Source: CAZRGV01 sp964599655 (GTDB taxonomy: Bacteria; Planctomycetota; Planctomycetia; Isosphaerales; Isosphaeraceae). Taken from it: 64,000 nucleotides of DNA. The stretch is from positions 1 through 64,000 of the forward strand of contig CAZRGV010000003.1 of assembly GCA_964599655.1 (NCBI GenBank), in the 5' to 3' direction. A model generated the notes under the pieces. That model had not been told where the DNA came from and searched no databases. It was given only the letters and a program-made list of their open reading frames with translations. This document shows positions 17,979-26,187 of this stretch, piece after piece; position 1 is the first letter of the stretch, and every line of letters begins with the position of its first letter. A program made the position numbers and the translations under genes.

Positions 17979-18011
17979 AAAAAACCCCTTCCCGTTCGTC
18001 CCGGGAAGGGG
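17979..18011 (-). terminator. Rho-independent terminator of the prophage late operon
   Basis: A 10-bp perfect stem (CCCCTTCCCG at 17985-17994 with CGGGAAGGGG at 18002-18011) is followed on the minus strand by a run of six T. It sits about 107 bp beyond the last late gene (stop 18118) and is the strongest terminator seen in the prophage. Confidence 0.85.
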
Positions 18012-18117
18012 CACGCGATCCATGAGCCGGCGGAGGCCTTGCTGGTTAGACCCACACCGTTTGGGAGTCTAGCCCTTCACGCGCGTCGATGCAAGAGCGC
18101 GTTCAGTGTCCTTTTAC

Positions 18118-18462
18118 TCAACCGCCGATGCCGATGACGATGGTGCCTCCGCGTTTCGAGCCGTGCGGCACATAGCCATAGTCGAGCCCGATGGAGTCGG
18201 CCGCGACGTCGTCGAAGAGGTGCATCAGGTAGTCGCCGGCGGGGAGCTGCTCGGCGGGGAACTCGAGCGTCAGCGATCGCACGCTGCTGAAGGGCGCCGA
18301 CCTGGCCGTCAGCTCGAGCCGCTTGACCGTGGTCGCGTCGGTGACCCACGTCGGCGTCGTCGTTTGCTGGCCGTCCCACTGAAGGAACTTGCCGTCGGAG
18401 ATCCGCTCGACGATCGCATACTGGGCCTTGGCGGCGTAGCTGAAGTAGAGAAGCTGATTCAT
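18118..18462 (-). CDS. Phage structural/accessory protein (114 aa)
   Basis: Last gene of the leftward late operon. It begins MNQLLYFSYAAKAQYAIVER, with beta-rich composition and a C-terminus rich in glycine (GGTIVIGIGG). Its ATG overlaps the stop of the spike gene (ATGA), so it is translationally coupled. Similar small virion-associated proteins lie after spikes in other phages, but no family was recognised. No membrane segment. Confidence 0.6.
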   Translation of the reverse strand: MNQLLYFSYAAKAQYAIVERISDGKFLQWDGQQTTTPTWVTDATTVKRLELTARSAPFSSVRSLTLEFPAEQLPAGDYLMHLFDDVAADSIGLDYGYVPHGSKRGGTIVIGIGG

Positions 18463-20180
18463 GGCTTGCTGGGATCCTTGACCTGGGGAAGCGTCCACCG
18501 CGGGCCGTCGGCCGCGAGGACCTGGCCGCCGGCGACGGAAAGGGAAACGTCCTCGTAATGGGCCGAGCCTTCGCCCGGGCCCGAGAGCCGAAGCACGGCC
18601 GAGCCGGCGGGTACCGCCGCGGCTCCAAACCGGATGAGCGTGATTCGCGGCGAATCATCCACGCGGTCGCCCGTCGACTCCGCCAGCACGTAGGCGCTCG
18701 ACGGATAGGGCCCGCCCTCATAGTCGGCCCCGACGTCGGAGGCCACCGCCGAGCAGTCGACGAATCGCAGCACGGCCGTCGGCTGGCCGAAGCCCGAGAT
18801 GAAGCCGTTCTCAAAGACGAGCTTCGAACGCCCGGCGACGAGGGCCCCGCTGCGACCGGAGCCCTGAATGAGCAGGTCGCGAAGCGAAACGGCCGTCGCG
18901 CTGAAGAGGTCGATCGAGCTGGCCGACTGGTAGGCGAAGTCGCAGTCGTGAATGCGAATCGGATAGACCACACCGAACCGCTTGCAGCCCAGCCCATGCG
19001 AGCCGCCGTGGAAGGTCACGTTTCCGAGTCGCAGGTTGATGACCTGGCCGAGGGCGATCCCCTGCCCCAGGGCGATCCCGCGCGCCTCGAGAGTCAGGTC
19101 CTGAACCGTCACGTTGCCCGATCCGGCCGCATAGCCGCCGTGGTCCGGCAGGTCGAGCCAGAGCATCGTGGTTCGCTGGCTGGTCGAGGTGATTACGTCG
19201 ACCAGTCGATCGTTCGGAGGCGCCTCGGGCACGACGAGCCGACCCAGGATCGAGGGTTCCCAGGCGTCATAACGCCGGCCATCATCGAGCCGCTGGCGGT
19301 CGCGACGCGTCTGAGGCAGGGTTGGATCGGCGGTTTGATAAAGGGCCGCGCCACTCACCTTGAGGCCCGCGACGATCAGGTCTTGCGCCGTGCCGAACCA
19401 GTCGCCGCCGCCCCACGCCTGGGCCCCCGTCGCCCCCAGTCCGAACGGACTCAGGTGATTCGCGGCGAATCGCGCGTTGCGCACGAGGCGATCGCCGGCG
19501 AGGGTCACCGGCACGGCCTGGCCGTTGACCCAGACGCCGACGACACCGGTCGCGAGGTCGACCTGAATCGAGAGCCGGACCGCGTCGGAGATCGCCGCGG
19601 CGAACCGGGCCGAAGTCCTCGCGCGCGTGCCGTCGGGCCCAACCGTCGCGAACGTGAATTGATACTGGCCCTGGTTCGGGTCGAGCGTCTTGCTCACCCG
19701 AACCAGGGCCAGTATCAATTCACGCGCGNNNNNNNNNNNNNNNNNNNNNNNNNNNNNNNNNNNNNNNNNNNNNNNNNNNNNNNNNNNNNNNNNNNNGAGC
19801 GACTCATAGCCGGTCGGCCCGCCCTGATCCAGAGGACCTCCGAACGAGGCAAGCCGCGTGTCCCCTCGCAGTCGAATGGCCCGCCGGCCGACGAGCGAAT
19901 CGAGGTGATTGATTGCGAGAGGTCGGCGCTTCATGCCGATAAGGAGGACGTCGCCGATGTGATCGTTGTTGCGGATGAGCCTTGACGCCGGGCCCTCGCC
20001 GACGAGGGTGATGTCCGACCGATCGACGAGGATCGGTCGATCGACCCACCAGTCGCCGCTGGGGATCCGCACGATCCCCGGCCGATCGCCGGGGAGCTGG
20101 TCGAGCGCGGCCTGGATCGCCGCCCGCGTGGTGGCCGCGTTCGCCTCGCCCTCAATCGCGCCGCAATCGATGATATCCAT
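18459..20180 (-). CDS. Right-handed beta-helix tail spike (pectate-lyase fold), with sequence gap
   Basis: The start MDIIDCGAIEGEANAATTRA followed by AALDQLPGD...VRIPSGDWWVDRP is the classic head of pectate-lyase-superfamily phage spikes, which degrade or bind host polysaccharide. Later parts (TVQDLTLEARG, IRIHDCDFAYQS, FENGFISGFG) are beta-helix coils. About 573 residues including the N-run 19729-19796. A concanavalin/LamG-like insert (VGVWVNGQAV) lies in the middle. Sequence immediately left of the N-run (19697-19728) is probably an assembly artefact, so the frame across it is unreliable. The start at 20180 was preferred over 39 bases upstream because the palindromic element lies just before it. 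Confidence 0.75.
   Translation of the reverse strand: MDIIDCGAIEGEANAATTRAAIQAALDQLPGDRPGIVRIPSGDWWVDRPILVDRSDITLVGEGPASRLIRNNDHIGDVLLIGMKRRPLAINHLDSLVGRRAIRLRGDTRLASFGGPLDQGGPTGYESLXXXXXXXXXXXXXXXXXXXXXXXARELILALVRVSKTLDPNQGQYQFTFATVGPDGTRARTSARFAAAISDAVRLSIQVDLATGVVGVWVNGQAVPVTLAGDRLVRNARFAANHLSPFGLGATGAQAWGGGDWFGTAQDLIVAGLKVSGAALYQTADPTLPQTRRDRQRLDDGRRYDAWEPSILGRLVVPEAPPNDRLVDVITSTSQRTTMLWLDLPDHGGYAAGSGNVTVQDLTLEARGIALGQGIALGQVINLRLGNVTFHGGSHGLGCKRFGVVYPIRIHDCDFAYQSASSIDLFSATAVSLRDLLIQGSGRSGALVAGRSKLVFENGFISGFGQPTAVLRFVDCSAVASDVGADYEGGPYPSSAYVLAESTGDRVDDSPRITLIRFGAAAVPAGSAVLRLSGPGEGSAHYEDVSLSVAGGQVLAADGPRWTLPQVKDPSKP
18642..18656. repeat. Palindrome GATTCGCGGCGAATC, copy 1 of 7
   Basis: Exact 15-bp palindrome with a central G/C ambiguity, located inside the spike gene. 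See copy 3 for the family. Confidence 0.85.
19457..19471. repeat. Palindrome GATTCGCGGCGAATC, copy 2 of 7
   Basis: Exact copy inside the spike gene, read there as RFAAN on the minus strand. Confidence 0.85.
19653..19796. other. Probable assembly artefact: inverted duplicate against an N-run
   Basis: The arms 19653-19680 and 19697-19724 are perfect 28-bp reverse complements with a 16-base loop; the second arm ends four bases before 68 Ns (19729-19796). A duplicated, inverted copy directly at a gap edge is typical of misassembled reads, so 19697-19728 should not be trusted as genomic sequence. Confidence 0.7.
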
Positions 20181-20202
20181 GGTTGTTTTTCGGAGAGGAG
20201 TT

Positions 20203-20285
20203 TCTCGCAAAGACGCCAAGTCGGGAAGAGCAAATTCAAGAGATTCTTGATTTCTTCCCTTTGCGGCCCTGGCGTCTTTGCGAGA
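20203..20285. repeat. Palindromic intergenic element, copy 1
   Basis: Terminal arms TCTCGCAAAGACGCCA and its complement (16 bp perfect) enclose a purine-rich half and a pyrimidine-rich half with a GATTCTTGA-like centre. The element lies between the glycosyltransferase stop (20313) and the spike start (20180). Related copies are at 23409 and 26088. Confidence 0.8.
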
Positions 20286-20312
20286 GATCGGTCTTTCTTC
20301 TGAGCTTGGGCA

Positions 20313-21325
20313 TCAGGCGCGGCCCTGGCAGCCGCAGTCGCTCTTGCGGGCCTTCGCGGTTTCGAGGTTCTTCCACAAGGCGATTCGCCGCCGCGCCTCG
20401 GCCATCGCGTCGGCCATCCACTGATCCTTGTGGCGGTTGTATTCCTCGTTCTCGTTGCGGTAGATCCGCGACGAGGCCCAGCTTCGCGGGTGATCGAAGT
20501 CGTCGTTGAGATTGCGCGCGTAATTCCGCTCGGTGCCGACCAGATCGGGCGTGATACCGGCCCGGCGCAGGCCCCAATTGAACTCCGTCTCGGTGTCGAA
20601 GTAGACCTCGCCATCGGGCCGGACGCCGTTGTGCCGGCCCCAGTCCCAGCCCCAGCCCAGGCCCCGCCGGTGCATCGTCGGCATGTGGACCATCGTGGCC
20701 GTGTGCCCGACCATCCAGGCCCACTCAGCCGTGATGTGCGAGCGGTCGGTGAGCTGGTACCCGACGACGGGGTTCGCGGCGGAGCATCGCGCAACGAAGT
20801 CGCCGAGCACGCGGCGACGGCGCAGGAAGCAATCCGCGTGAGTAAAAAACAGATACTCCGTCTTGCATCGGATCATCGCGAGATCGCAGGCCAGGGCCAC
20901 CGGTTCCGAGCTGTGGTTGTACGCGTGGCCGCGAAGATAGTGGATCTCGCAGTCATCGGCTCGGCTGGCCTCGAGCCGCCGGCACGTCGCCTCGTCGCTG
21001 CCCGTGTCGACGACGACAATGTAAGGCCGCTCGCGCTGGAGCCGAAGCAGCTCGACCACCAGCGGCACCAGCTCCGGCGTGTTGAGATGGGCGAACGTCG
21101 CCGTGACTCGATATTGCCAGGGCTTCTTTCGCGGGCGCCCCTCATGCGGCCAGTTGGTGGTGATCGGAGTCAGGTCGCGCGTGCCCCACGGTGCGACCAG
21201 GTCTCCGTGGCGCGGATCCGCCGGGAGGGCCCGGCCGGCCAGTGACAGGGAGTGCGCGCGAATCGCCTTCGACCATCGTTCGGGATCGGCCGCGACGCGA
21301 GGGCAGAAATGCTTATGACCGGTGT
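20313..21325 (-). CDS. Glycosyltransferase family 2-like protein (5' end in gap)
   Basis: The GT-A nucleotide-binding start PYIVVVDTGSDE is followed by ALACDLAMIRCKTEYLFFTHADCFL, where HAD is the metal-binding DXD-like motif, and later WMVGHTATMVHMP and ETEFNWGLRRAG. About 110 further in-frame residues extend upstream to the N-run at 21326 (including RVTATFAHLNTPELVPLVVE), so the start lies in the gap. A C-terminal CGCQG may bind metal. It sits among tail genes, between a Cys-rich virion protein and the spike. It probably glycosylates a virion or cell-surface component; the target is unknown. Confidence 0.75.
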
Positions 21326-21440
21326 NNNNNNNNNNNNNNNNNNNNNNNNNNNNNNNNNNNNNNNNNNNNNNNNNNNNNNNNNNNNNNNNNNNNNNNNNNN
21401 NNNNNNNNNNNNNNNNNNNNNNNNNNNNNNNNNNNNNNNN
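21326..21440. other. Assembly gap (115 N)
   Basis: Unresolved bases separate the glycosyltransferase 5' end from the 3' end of the Cys-rich virion protein. True length unknown. Confidence 0.95.
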
Positions 21441-22113
21441 AGGTCGTCGCCGGATAGGTGAACACCGCCGAGAAGGGAGCGCAGGTCCATCCGGCGTTGA
21501 TGCTCGCCAGGTCGCCGTTCGTGCCGAAGCCGCTGCACGTATCGCAGCTTCGCAGGATCTGCATTGGCGAGCCGCAACCGGTGAGCCGGTAATTCACCGT
21601 GACCAGCTTCGGTCCAACGGGCGAGCCGCAATTGAGGGTGTTGGTCGTCGACCCGGTCCAACCGGTCGTCGCGCTGCCGCCCCACGTCAGCGTGATCGGA
21701 CCGCCCAGGTCGTCGGTCAGATAGAGCGTGGTCGGGAGCGGGATGAAATGATCGAAGGTGTCGGTCGCGTAATTGAAACACGGGTCACAGCAGGTATAAC
21801 CGGTCTTGGGCTGGATCGAGAGATAGACGCTCTTCGACCTGCCGGTCGTGAGGGTGACCGTCGTCGTGGCGTCGTCGAAATAGGTCGCGTTGGGCGAGGT
21901 GACCGTGATCGTATAATCATCGGTTGCCGTGAACGTGCAGCAAAATTTCCCGTCGGCATCGGTGGTGCCGGTGCAGAGGGTGACATTCGAGGAATTCTTG
22001 ATGGTGACCGTGGCGCCGGGATAGACGACCGTCGAGCAAAACGTGACCCAGACGCAGACCTCGCCCACGCCGCCGCAGCACGCGCAGCCGGGGTTTCCGA
22101 CCTTGAATGTCAC
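21441..22113 (-). CDS. Cys-rich virion protein with carboxypeptidase-regulatory-like domain (3' end in gap)
   Basis: A threonine- and cysteine-rich beta protein. After a N-terminal CACCGG and CVWVTFC comes an Ig-like fold of the carboxypeptidase-regulatory type (GATVTIKNSSNVTL, DADGKFCCTF, DYTITVTSP), then CCDPCF and a second beta region with CDTCSGFG. Such domains decorate tail tips and fibres. The GTG start at 22113 overlaps the stop of the preceding gene (GTGA), the coupling pattern used elsewhere in this prophage. The C-terminus is lost in the gap. Confidence 0.6.
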
Positions 22114-22464
22114 GCCGGGCAATCCGCCACGTCGATCGTCCAGCGGCCGTCGAGCCAGCAAACCTGGCAGTAGACCGGCCCGATCACATCGCCATTGGAC
22201 GCGTTGTAGACCGTGCCCGATCGCCCAGCCGGTGGAGGTCCTCACGCAAAACGTCGCCGTGCCGCTGCCGGGCGTGACATCGGAGCCGCTTTCGGTTCGC
22301 GCGGCGATCGTGACGCTGCCGGCGACGTACACGAGCGCCTTGGGAACCGTGATCGTGTTGGCCCGACGCTGGCGGGTGGGCACGCCGCCGCCGACCGGCT
22401 TGCGCTCGGTGAGCGTGATCGTCTTGACCAGCCGCGTGGTGTCGCGGGCGCTCAGGCGGGGCAT
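22110..22464 (-). pseudogene. Small tail protein gene disrupted by a single-base frameshift
   Basis: From ATG 22464 the frame reads MPRLSARDTTRLVKTITL and, later, GSGTATFCVRTSTGWAIG; it then loses sense. One frame away the text continues TVYNASNGDVIGPVYCQVCW and ends DVADCPA with a stop overlapping the next gene's GTG. The interval is 355 bp, one base over a multiple of three. Removing one G near 22215 restores a 117-residue protein. This is either a real mutation or a sequencing error in a G run. It follows the 303-residue tail protein with one base between stop and ATG. Confidence 0.65.
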
Positions 22465-22465
22465 G

Positions 22466-23377
22466 TCAGGCCGAGCCCCCGAAGCCGTAGAACGGCACGA
22501 AGTCCTTGATCGGATAGACGATGAAGTCGAGGAACACCGGGTCGGCCCCGGCGGCGAGCGCCACGCCGTCGGTGTCGAGAGGGACGGGGTCGGTCGCGAG
22601 CTGGCCGGTCTCGGTGACAATCGACTCGTACCCATCGCCCGCGGCGTTGAGCTGGCGCGTGCCCTGATTGAGCAGGGTCCTCACCCAGCCGTCCGGGTTG
22701 AAGTGGAACTCGTATGTCACCTTCCAGTAGAACCCGCACTCGGGGTGGTACATGCGCGTCGCCACCGGCGGCGCGGCCTTCACGTAGCCCGGTGGGACGT
22801 TGAAGAACGTGTCGCCGTTGACCGCGTTGCGATATTCGTAGGCCCGCAAGGGATCGAAGCCGTCGGGATAGGGCAGGTTGACGACGACGGTGAGGACGGG
22901 CCGGGGATCGTCGATCTCCGTCGGCGGGTCGAACGCGTCGCCGGCGGTGTTCACAATCGGGACGGTGAGGTCGCCGTTCGAGTCATAGGCCTGGTCGGTG
23001 ATGCGGCTGTAAGGCGCGAACGACCAGCTCAGCTCCGCCGGATCTTCGAGCGGGTTCTCGGTCTTTTGATAGTCGATGTATCCATACGTCGCGGTGACGA
23101 TCCAGTCGCACCCGTCCTCGTCCCCATCGACGCTCGATTGCTCGGCCTCGACGCCGTTGCAATAGACGAGGATGTCTTCCTCGAAGAAATCATCCGTGCC
23201 TTCGGTGCCGATCGAGTAGGCGTCGCGGAGCCCGACGCCGACCTGGGCGACGACTTGCCGCGCGCCGTATTCGGCCGAGGGCGCGATCACCCGCCAGCGG
23301 CGGACATAGGTGCGCTGGCCGGTGGAATCGACCGCGGCCTTGCGGCTCGCGATTTCATTGACGGTGAAGGTGGCCAT
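22466..23377 (-). CDS. Distal tail/virion protein (303 aa)
   Basis: A 303-residue beta-rich, acidic protein directly downstream of the tape measure in transcription order, the usual place of distal tail proteins. It begins MATFTVNEIASRKAAVD and includes long aromatic/acidic stretches (WSFAPYSRITDQAYD; MYHPECGFYWKVTYEFHF). No known family motif was recognised. Assignment as a tail component comes from position and composition. Confidence 0.6.
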   Translation of the reverse strand: MATFTVNEIASRKAAVDSTGQRTYVRRWRVIAPSAEYGARQVVAQVGVGLRDAYSIGTEGTDDFFEEDILVYCNGVEAEQSSVDGDEDGCDWIVTATYGYIDYQKTENPLEDPAELSWSFAPYSRITDQAYDSNGDLTVPIVNTAGDAFDPPTEIDDPRPVLTVVVNLPYPDGFDPLRAYEYRNAVNGDTFFNVPPGYVKAAPPVATRMYHPECGFYWKVTYEFHFNPDGWVRTLLNQGTRQLNAAGDGYESIVTETGQLATDPVPLDTDGVALAAGADPVFLDFIVYPIKDFVPFYGFGGSA

Positions 23378-23408
23378 GGGTGGCTATGGGGGAAGACGAG
23401 GAAGAGAT

Positions 23409-23490
23409 CTCTCGCAAAGACGCCAAGGCCGCAAAAGAAAGATTCAAGAATCTTTGATTTTCTCTCTGCGACTTTGCGTCTTCGCGAGAG
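23409..23490. repeat. Palindromic intergenic element, copy 2
   Basis: Arms CTCTCGCAAAGACG and CGTCTTCGCGAGAG (one mismatch) with a GATTCAAGAATC centre, between the tape measure stop (23507) and the start of the 303-residue gene (23377). Confidence 0.8.
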
Positions 23491-23506
23491 GCGTCTTGTT
23501 CCGGTG

Positions 23507-25345
23507 TCACGCCGCGGGGAAAAGGTCGAGCACGGCCTCCGACCCGGCCGCGGCGAGCCGATCGAGCAGGCTGCCGAGCAGGTCGTTGGTCCTGGCCTGC
23601 AATTGCACTTGCTGGCCGGTGTTCTTCTTCACGTCGTCGATCGGGTCCTTGCCGGTCCCTTGCCGCTGGAAGGCGAGCACTGCCGAGCGGGCCTCCTGGC
23701 TGCCGGCCTCGAGGGCCCCGGCAGTCGGGGCCCGGGCCGTGTCGGCCTGCCCCTGGATGGCCCGGTCGAACGTGTTCTGGTCGATCAGGCCGGCGGCGAG
23801 GAGCTGCTGCGCCTTGGCCGTTTCGACGGCCGCCTTCTCGGCGTCGGTGCGGGTCGACTCGAAAAGGCTCTTGGCGTCCGCCTCCATTTGCTTGCGGACC
23901 TCGGCCGAGGCCTCCATCGCCTGGAGCTGGCCGGCCAGGGCCTTCGCCTGGGCGAGGTCCGCCTCGGTCGCCCCTTCCTGGGCGAGTTTGTAGAGCTTCG
24001 CCTCGGTGCTGCTCATGCCGAACGTCGCGACCTGTTCCTTCAGGTCGTCGGTCAACGCGGCGACGTCGCCGGCGAGCTTGACCTGGGCGGAGGCCACCCC
24101 CTCGACGGCCGTGGTCGTTTTGCTCGCGGCGACGGTGGCCGACTCCGCCCCTTGCTTCAGGTCGTCGAAGAACTTCGTGATTCCCTCCGACGCCCACGGC
24201 TTGGACCATTCCGACTTGAGGTTGGCGTATTGCTCCTCGGCCGCGGCGTCGACCCCGCGCGCCATGGCGTCGATGGTTCGGCCGAACGTGAATTCGATGC
24301 CTGTGAGATCCTTGATGGTCCGCTCGAGGCCAAGCGCGAAGTTGCCGAGGAGTGCCAGGCCAACCGCCACGAACTTGGTGACGGTGTACTGAAGCGAGAG
24401 GAACCCAAACTTCACGAGCTGGAGGGTGTCGGCGACAAAACCGAGCCCGGACGCGAGGACGGAGATCGCGTTGGAGACGGAGCCGCCTTCCTTCACAGAG
24501 GCGTCGGCCCAGGCTTTGACTCCGTCGCTGTTCTCGCCCCAGAGGCCGGCCATCTTGATCAAGGCGACATTCAGTCCGGTCGTCAGCGCGCTGGTGACAC
24601 TGGCGATCGCCGCGCCGGCGTCTGCCTTGAAGTTCTCGACGCGGCCGGTCAGGGCTTTCATCTGATTGGCCACGGAGCCAGAGGTTTGGGCGAGGTTTCC
24701 CTGGGCGTCGGAGAGCTGGTGGGTGATGATCGCCGCGCGGGCCTGAGCCTCGGTCAGCTTGGCCCCATAGGCGGCGATCCCGGTGGTGTAGGCTTCCTGC
24801 TGAACGGCCGCTTCCGAGAGCAGCACGCCGACCGAGCGGAGCGGCTCGGCCTCTCCCACCAGGCCGGCCTTGATCTTCTGGAGCGACTCCTCGAACGAGA
24901 GGTTGCGTAAGCTGGCGAGGTCGGCGGCGAGCTTGGTGAACTCGACCGCCATTCCCGCGGCGGAGTCGGCCGTGAAACCGCTGGACTTGAAGATCGCTCC
25001 CAGACCGTTGGCGCTTTCGTAGAACTCCTTCTTCACCACGCCGAAGTCGCGGGCCATCTGTTTGGCCCCGGCGTCGATCTTGGCGGACGCTGGCCCGAAC
25101 GTCGCGCCCGCGGCGTCGATCTGCTCATAAAGGTCACTCGCGGCACGGGCGGCGTCGGCCAGGAAGCCGACCGATCCCCTGACGACGGCGAGTCCGGCGA
25201 AGGCACCCGCAGCGACCTTGAGCCCGCCGACGAAGCTCTCGAACCCGGAAAGCTCGGCCCTTGCCGAGCCGAGGTCTTTCTTGAGACCTCCGACGCCGGC
25301 ACGCATGCCGATGTAGATCGTGCCGACCTTGGCTTCCGCGCCCAT
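23507..25345 (-). CDS. Tail tape measure protein
   Basis: A 612-residue protein with long alpha-helical regions rich in Ala, Lys and Glu, a TP901-type core (about 110-230, EFTKLAADLASLRNLSFEES) and a central hydrophobic segment (LQYTVTKFVAVGLALLGNFALGL) as usual for tape measures. In siphoviruses tail length scales with this protein at roughly 0.15 nm per residue, implying a tail near 90 nm. It lies directly after the two tail-chaperone frames, its standard position. Confidence 0.88.
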   Translation of the reverse strand: MGAEAKVGTIYIGMRAGVGGLKKDLGSARAELSGFESFVGGLKVAAGAFAGLAVVRGSVGFLADAARAASDLYEQIDAAGATFGPASAKIDAGAKQMARDFGVVKKEFYESANGLGAIFKSSGFTADSAAGMAVEFTKLAADLASLRNLSFEESLQKIKAGLVGEAEPLRSVGVLLSEAAVQQEAYTTGIAAYGAKLTEAQARAAIITHQLSDAQGNLAQTSGSVANQMKALTGRVENFKADAGAAIASVTSALTTGLNVALIKMAGLWGENSDGVKAWADASVKEGGSVSNAISVLASGLGFVADTLQLVKFGFLSLQYTVTKFVAVGLALLGNFALGLERTIKDLTGIEFTFGRTIDAMARGVDAAAEEQYANLKSEWSKPWASEGITKFFDDLKQGAESATVAASKTTTAVEGVASAQVKLAGDVAALTDDLKEQVATFGMSSTEAKLYKLAQEGATEADLAQAKALAGQLQAMEASAEVRKQMEADAKSLFESTRTDAEKAAVETAKAQQLLAAGLIDQNTFDRAIQGQADTARAPTAGALEAGSQEARSAVLAFQRQGTGKDPIDDVKKNTGQQVQLQARTNDLLGSLLDRLAAAGSEAVLDLFPAA

Positions 25346-25357
25346 TCGATTCGATTC

Positions 25358-25699
25358 CTAGATTGAGACGATGCCGGACGTCTGGGTTAAGCCGAGGCCC
25401 TTCGTGCGGGCGGCGACGGCGTTGGCTCGCGCGGCGACGGAGGCCATCGCGGCTCGCATCTCTCGGACGCTCTGTCGCTTCGGCCGACGCTCGGCGGGAA
25501 TGAAGTCGAGAGCCTCTCGCGGGCGAACGCCCTTCTTCGTCCATGGCCGCTCGCACGCGGCGGCGATGGTTCCGGCCTCGCCCCATGAATCGGGCAGGCC
25601 GAAGACGCGGTTGAACGCGAGCCACTCCACGAACTCGTCGGCCGACATCGACTCGGCGAGTTCGGCGAGCGTCCGGCCCATGGCGAGGGCCAGACGCAT
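25358..25699 (-). CDS. Tail assembly chaperone T-part (expressed by -1 frameshift)
   Basis: The sequence MGRTLAELAESMSADEFVEW with LAFNRVFGLPDSWGEAGTI matches the minor tail protein T/DUF4035 family. The frame is open upstream without a stop to a heptamer A-AAA-AAC in the preceding gene. A -1 shift there would fuse the chaperone to this segment, as in lambda gpG-gpGT and many siphoviruses. The ATG at 25699 may therefore not be used. Follows the tail tube and precedes the tape measure as expected. Confidence 0.8.
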   Translation of the reverse strand: MRLALAMGRTLAELAESMSADEFVEWLAFNRVFGLPDSWGEAGTIAAACERPWTKKGVRPREALDFIPAERRPKRQSVREMRAAMASVAARANAVAARTKGLGLTQTSGIVSI

Positions 25700-25704
25700 C
25701 GCGG

Positions 25705-26058
25705 TCAGTCGGAGGGGCTCGGCTCGGAGTTTTTTGCCGCGGCGTCCGTGTCTTCCGGACGCAGCTTGTGAAAGGCCATGGCATGCTCGCCCAGCCGGCC
25801 GACCACGTCGGGATGCTTGTCCTCGAGGATCGCCGCCTCGTCATCGGTGAAGATCCGTTCGCCGTTCTCGTCGTGAAGCGAGCGAGCGAGCAAGCGGCTG
25901 AACTGGATCGTGCCCGATTCGCCGATCAGCCCCTGGAGGTCGAGCCGCTCTCGCAGGCTCATCGGCCGGAAGTAAATCGTCACATCCCATTCGGGAACGC
26001 CGACGGCTTCGAGCGGCCGGTCATTCGCGGCCTTGATCCTGGCTTTCAAATCGCTCAT
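25705..26058 (-). CDS. Tail assembly chaperone G-part
   Basis: A 117-residue acidic protein (MSDLKARIKAAND...) with the WDVTIYFRPMSLRERLDLQG element of tail-assembly chaperones. It lies between the tail tube and the T-frame. Ten codons before its stop it carries the slippery sequence AAAAAAC in the correct phase, so a minority of ribosomes should yield a G-T fusion. AGGAA before the ATG at 26058 supports the start. The palindromic element 26088-26170 lies just upstream. Confidence 0.82.
   Translation of the reverse strand: MSDLKARIKAANDRPLEAVGVPEWDVTIYFRPMSLRERLDLQGLIGESGTIQFSRLLARSLHDENGERIFTDDEAAILEDKHPDVVGRLGEHAMAFHKLRPEDTDAAAKNSEPSPSD
25729..25735 (-). promoter_or_regulatory. Slippery heptamer A-AAA-AAC for -1 programmed frameshifting
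   Basis: On the minus strand the zero-frame codons read GCA AAA AAC, giving the canonical X-XXY-YYZ heptamer. After a -1 slip the frame runs without a stop (next codons CTC CGA GCC GAG) into the T-part. The position between tail tube and tape measure is where siphoviruses use this device. Confidence 0.8.
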
Positions 26059-26087
26059 GGGGTTCCTGGGAGAAGAGGAAGAGGGTA

Positions 26088-26170
26088 TCTCGCAAAGACG
26101 CAAAGGCCGCAAAGGAAAGAAATAAAGATTCTCTAGAATCTTCTCTTCGCGGCTTTGCGTCTTTGCGAGA
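26088..26170. repeat. Palindromic intergenic element, copy 3
   Basis: Arms TCTCGCAAAGACGCAAA and the exact complement, extended imperfectly by GGCCGC/GCGGC, enclose GATTCTCTAGAATC. It lies between the tail tube stop (26188) and the chaperone start (26058). Confidence 0.8.
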
Positions 26171-26187
26171 AATCTTTCCGGGATCGA

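Noticed and set aside
22043..24910. Plus-strand open frame of about 955 codons opposite the tape measure
   Set aside because: Composition is that of reverse-strand shadow, and it crosses the boundary of several well-supported minus-strand genes and a palindromic element.
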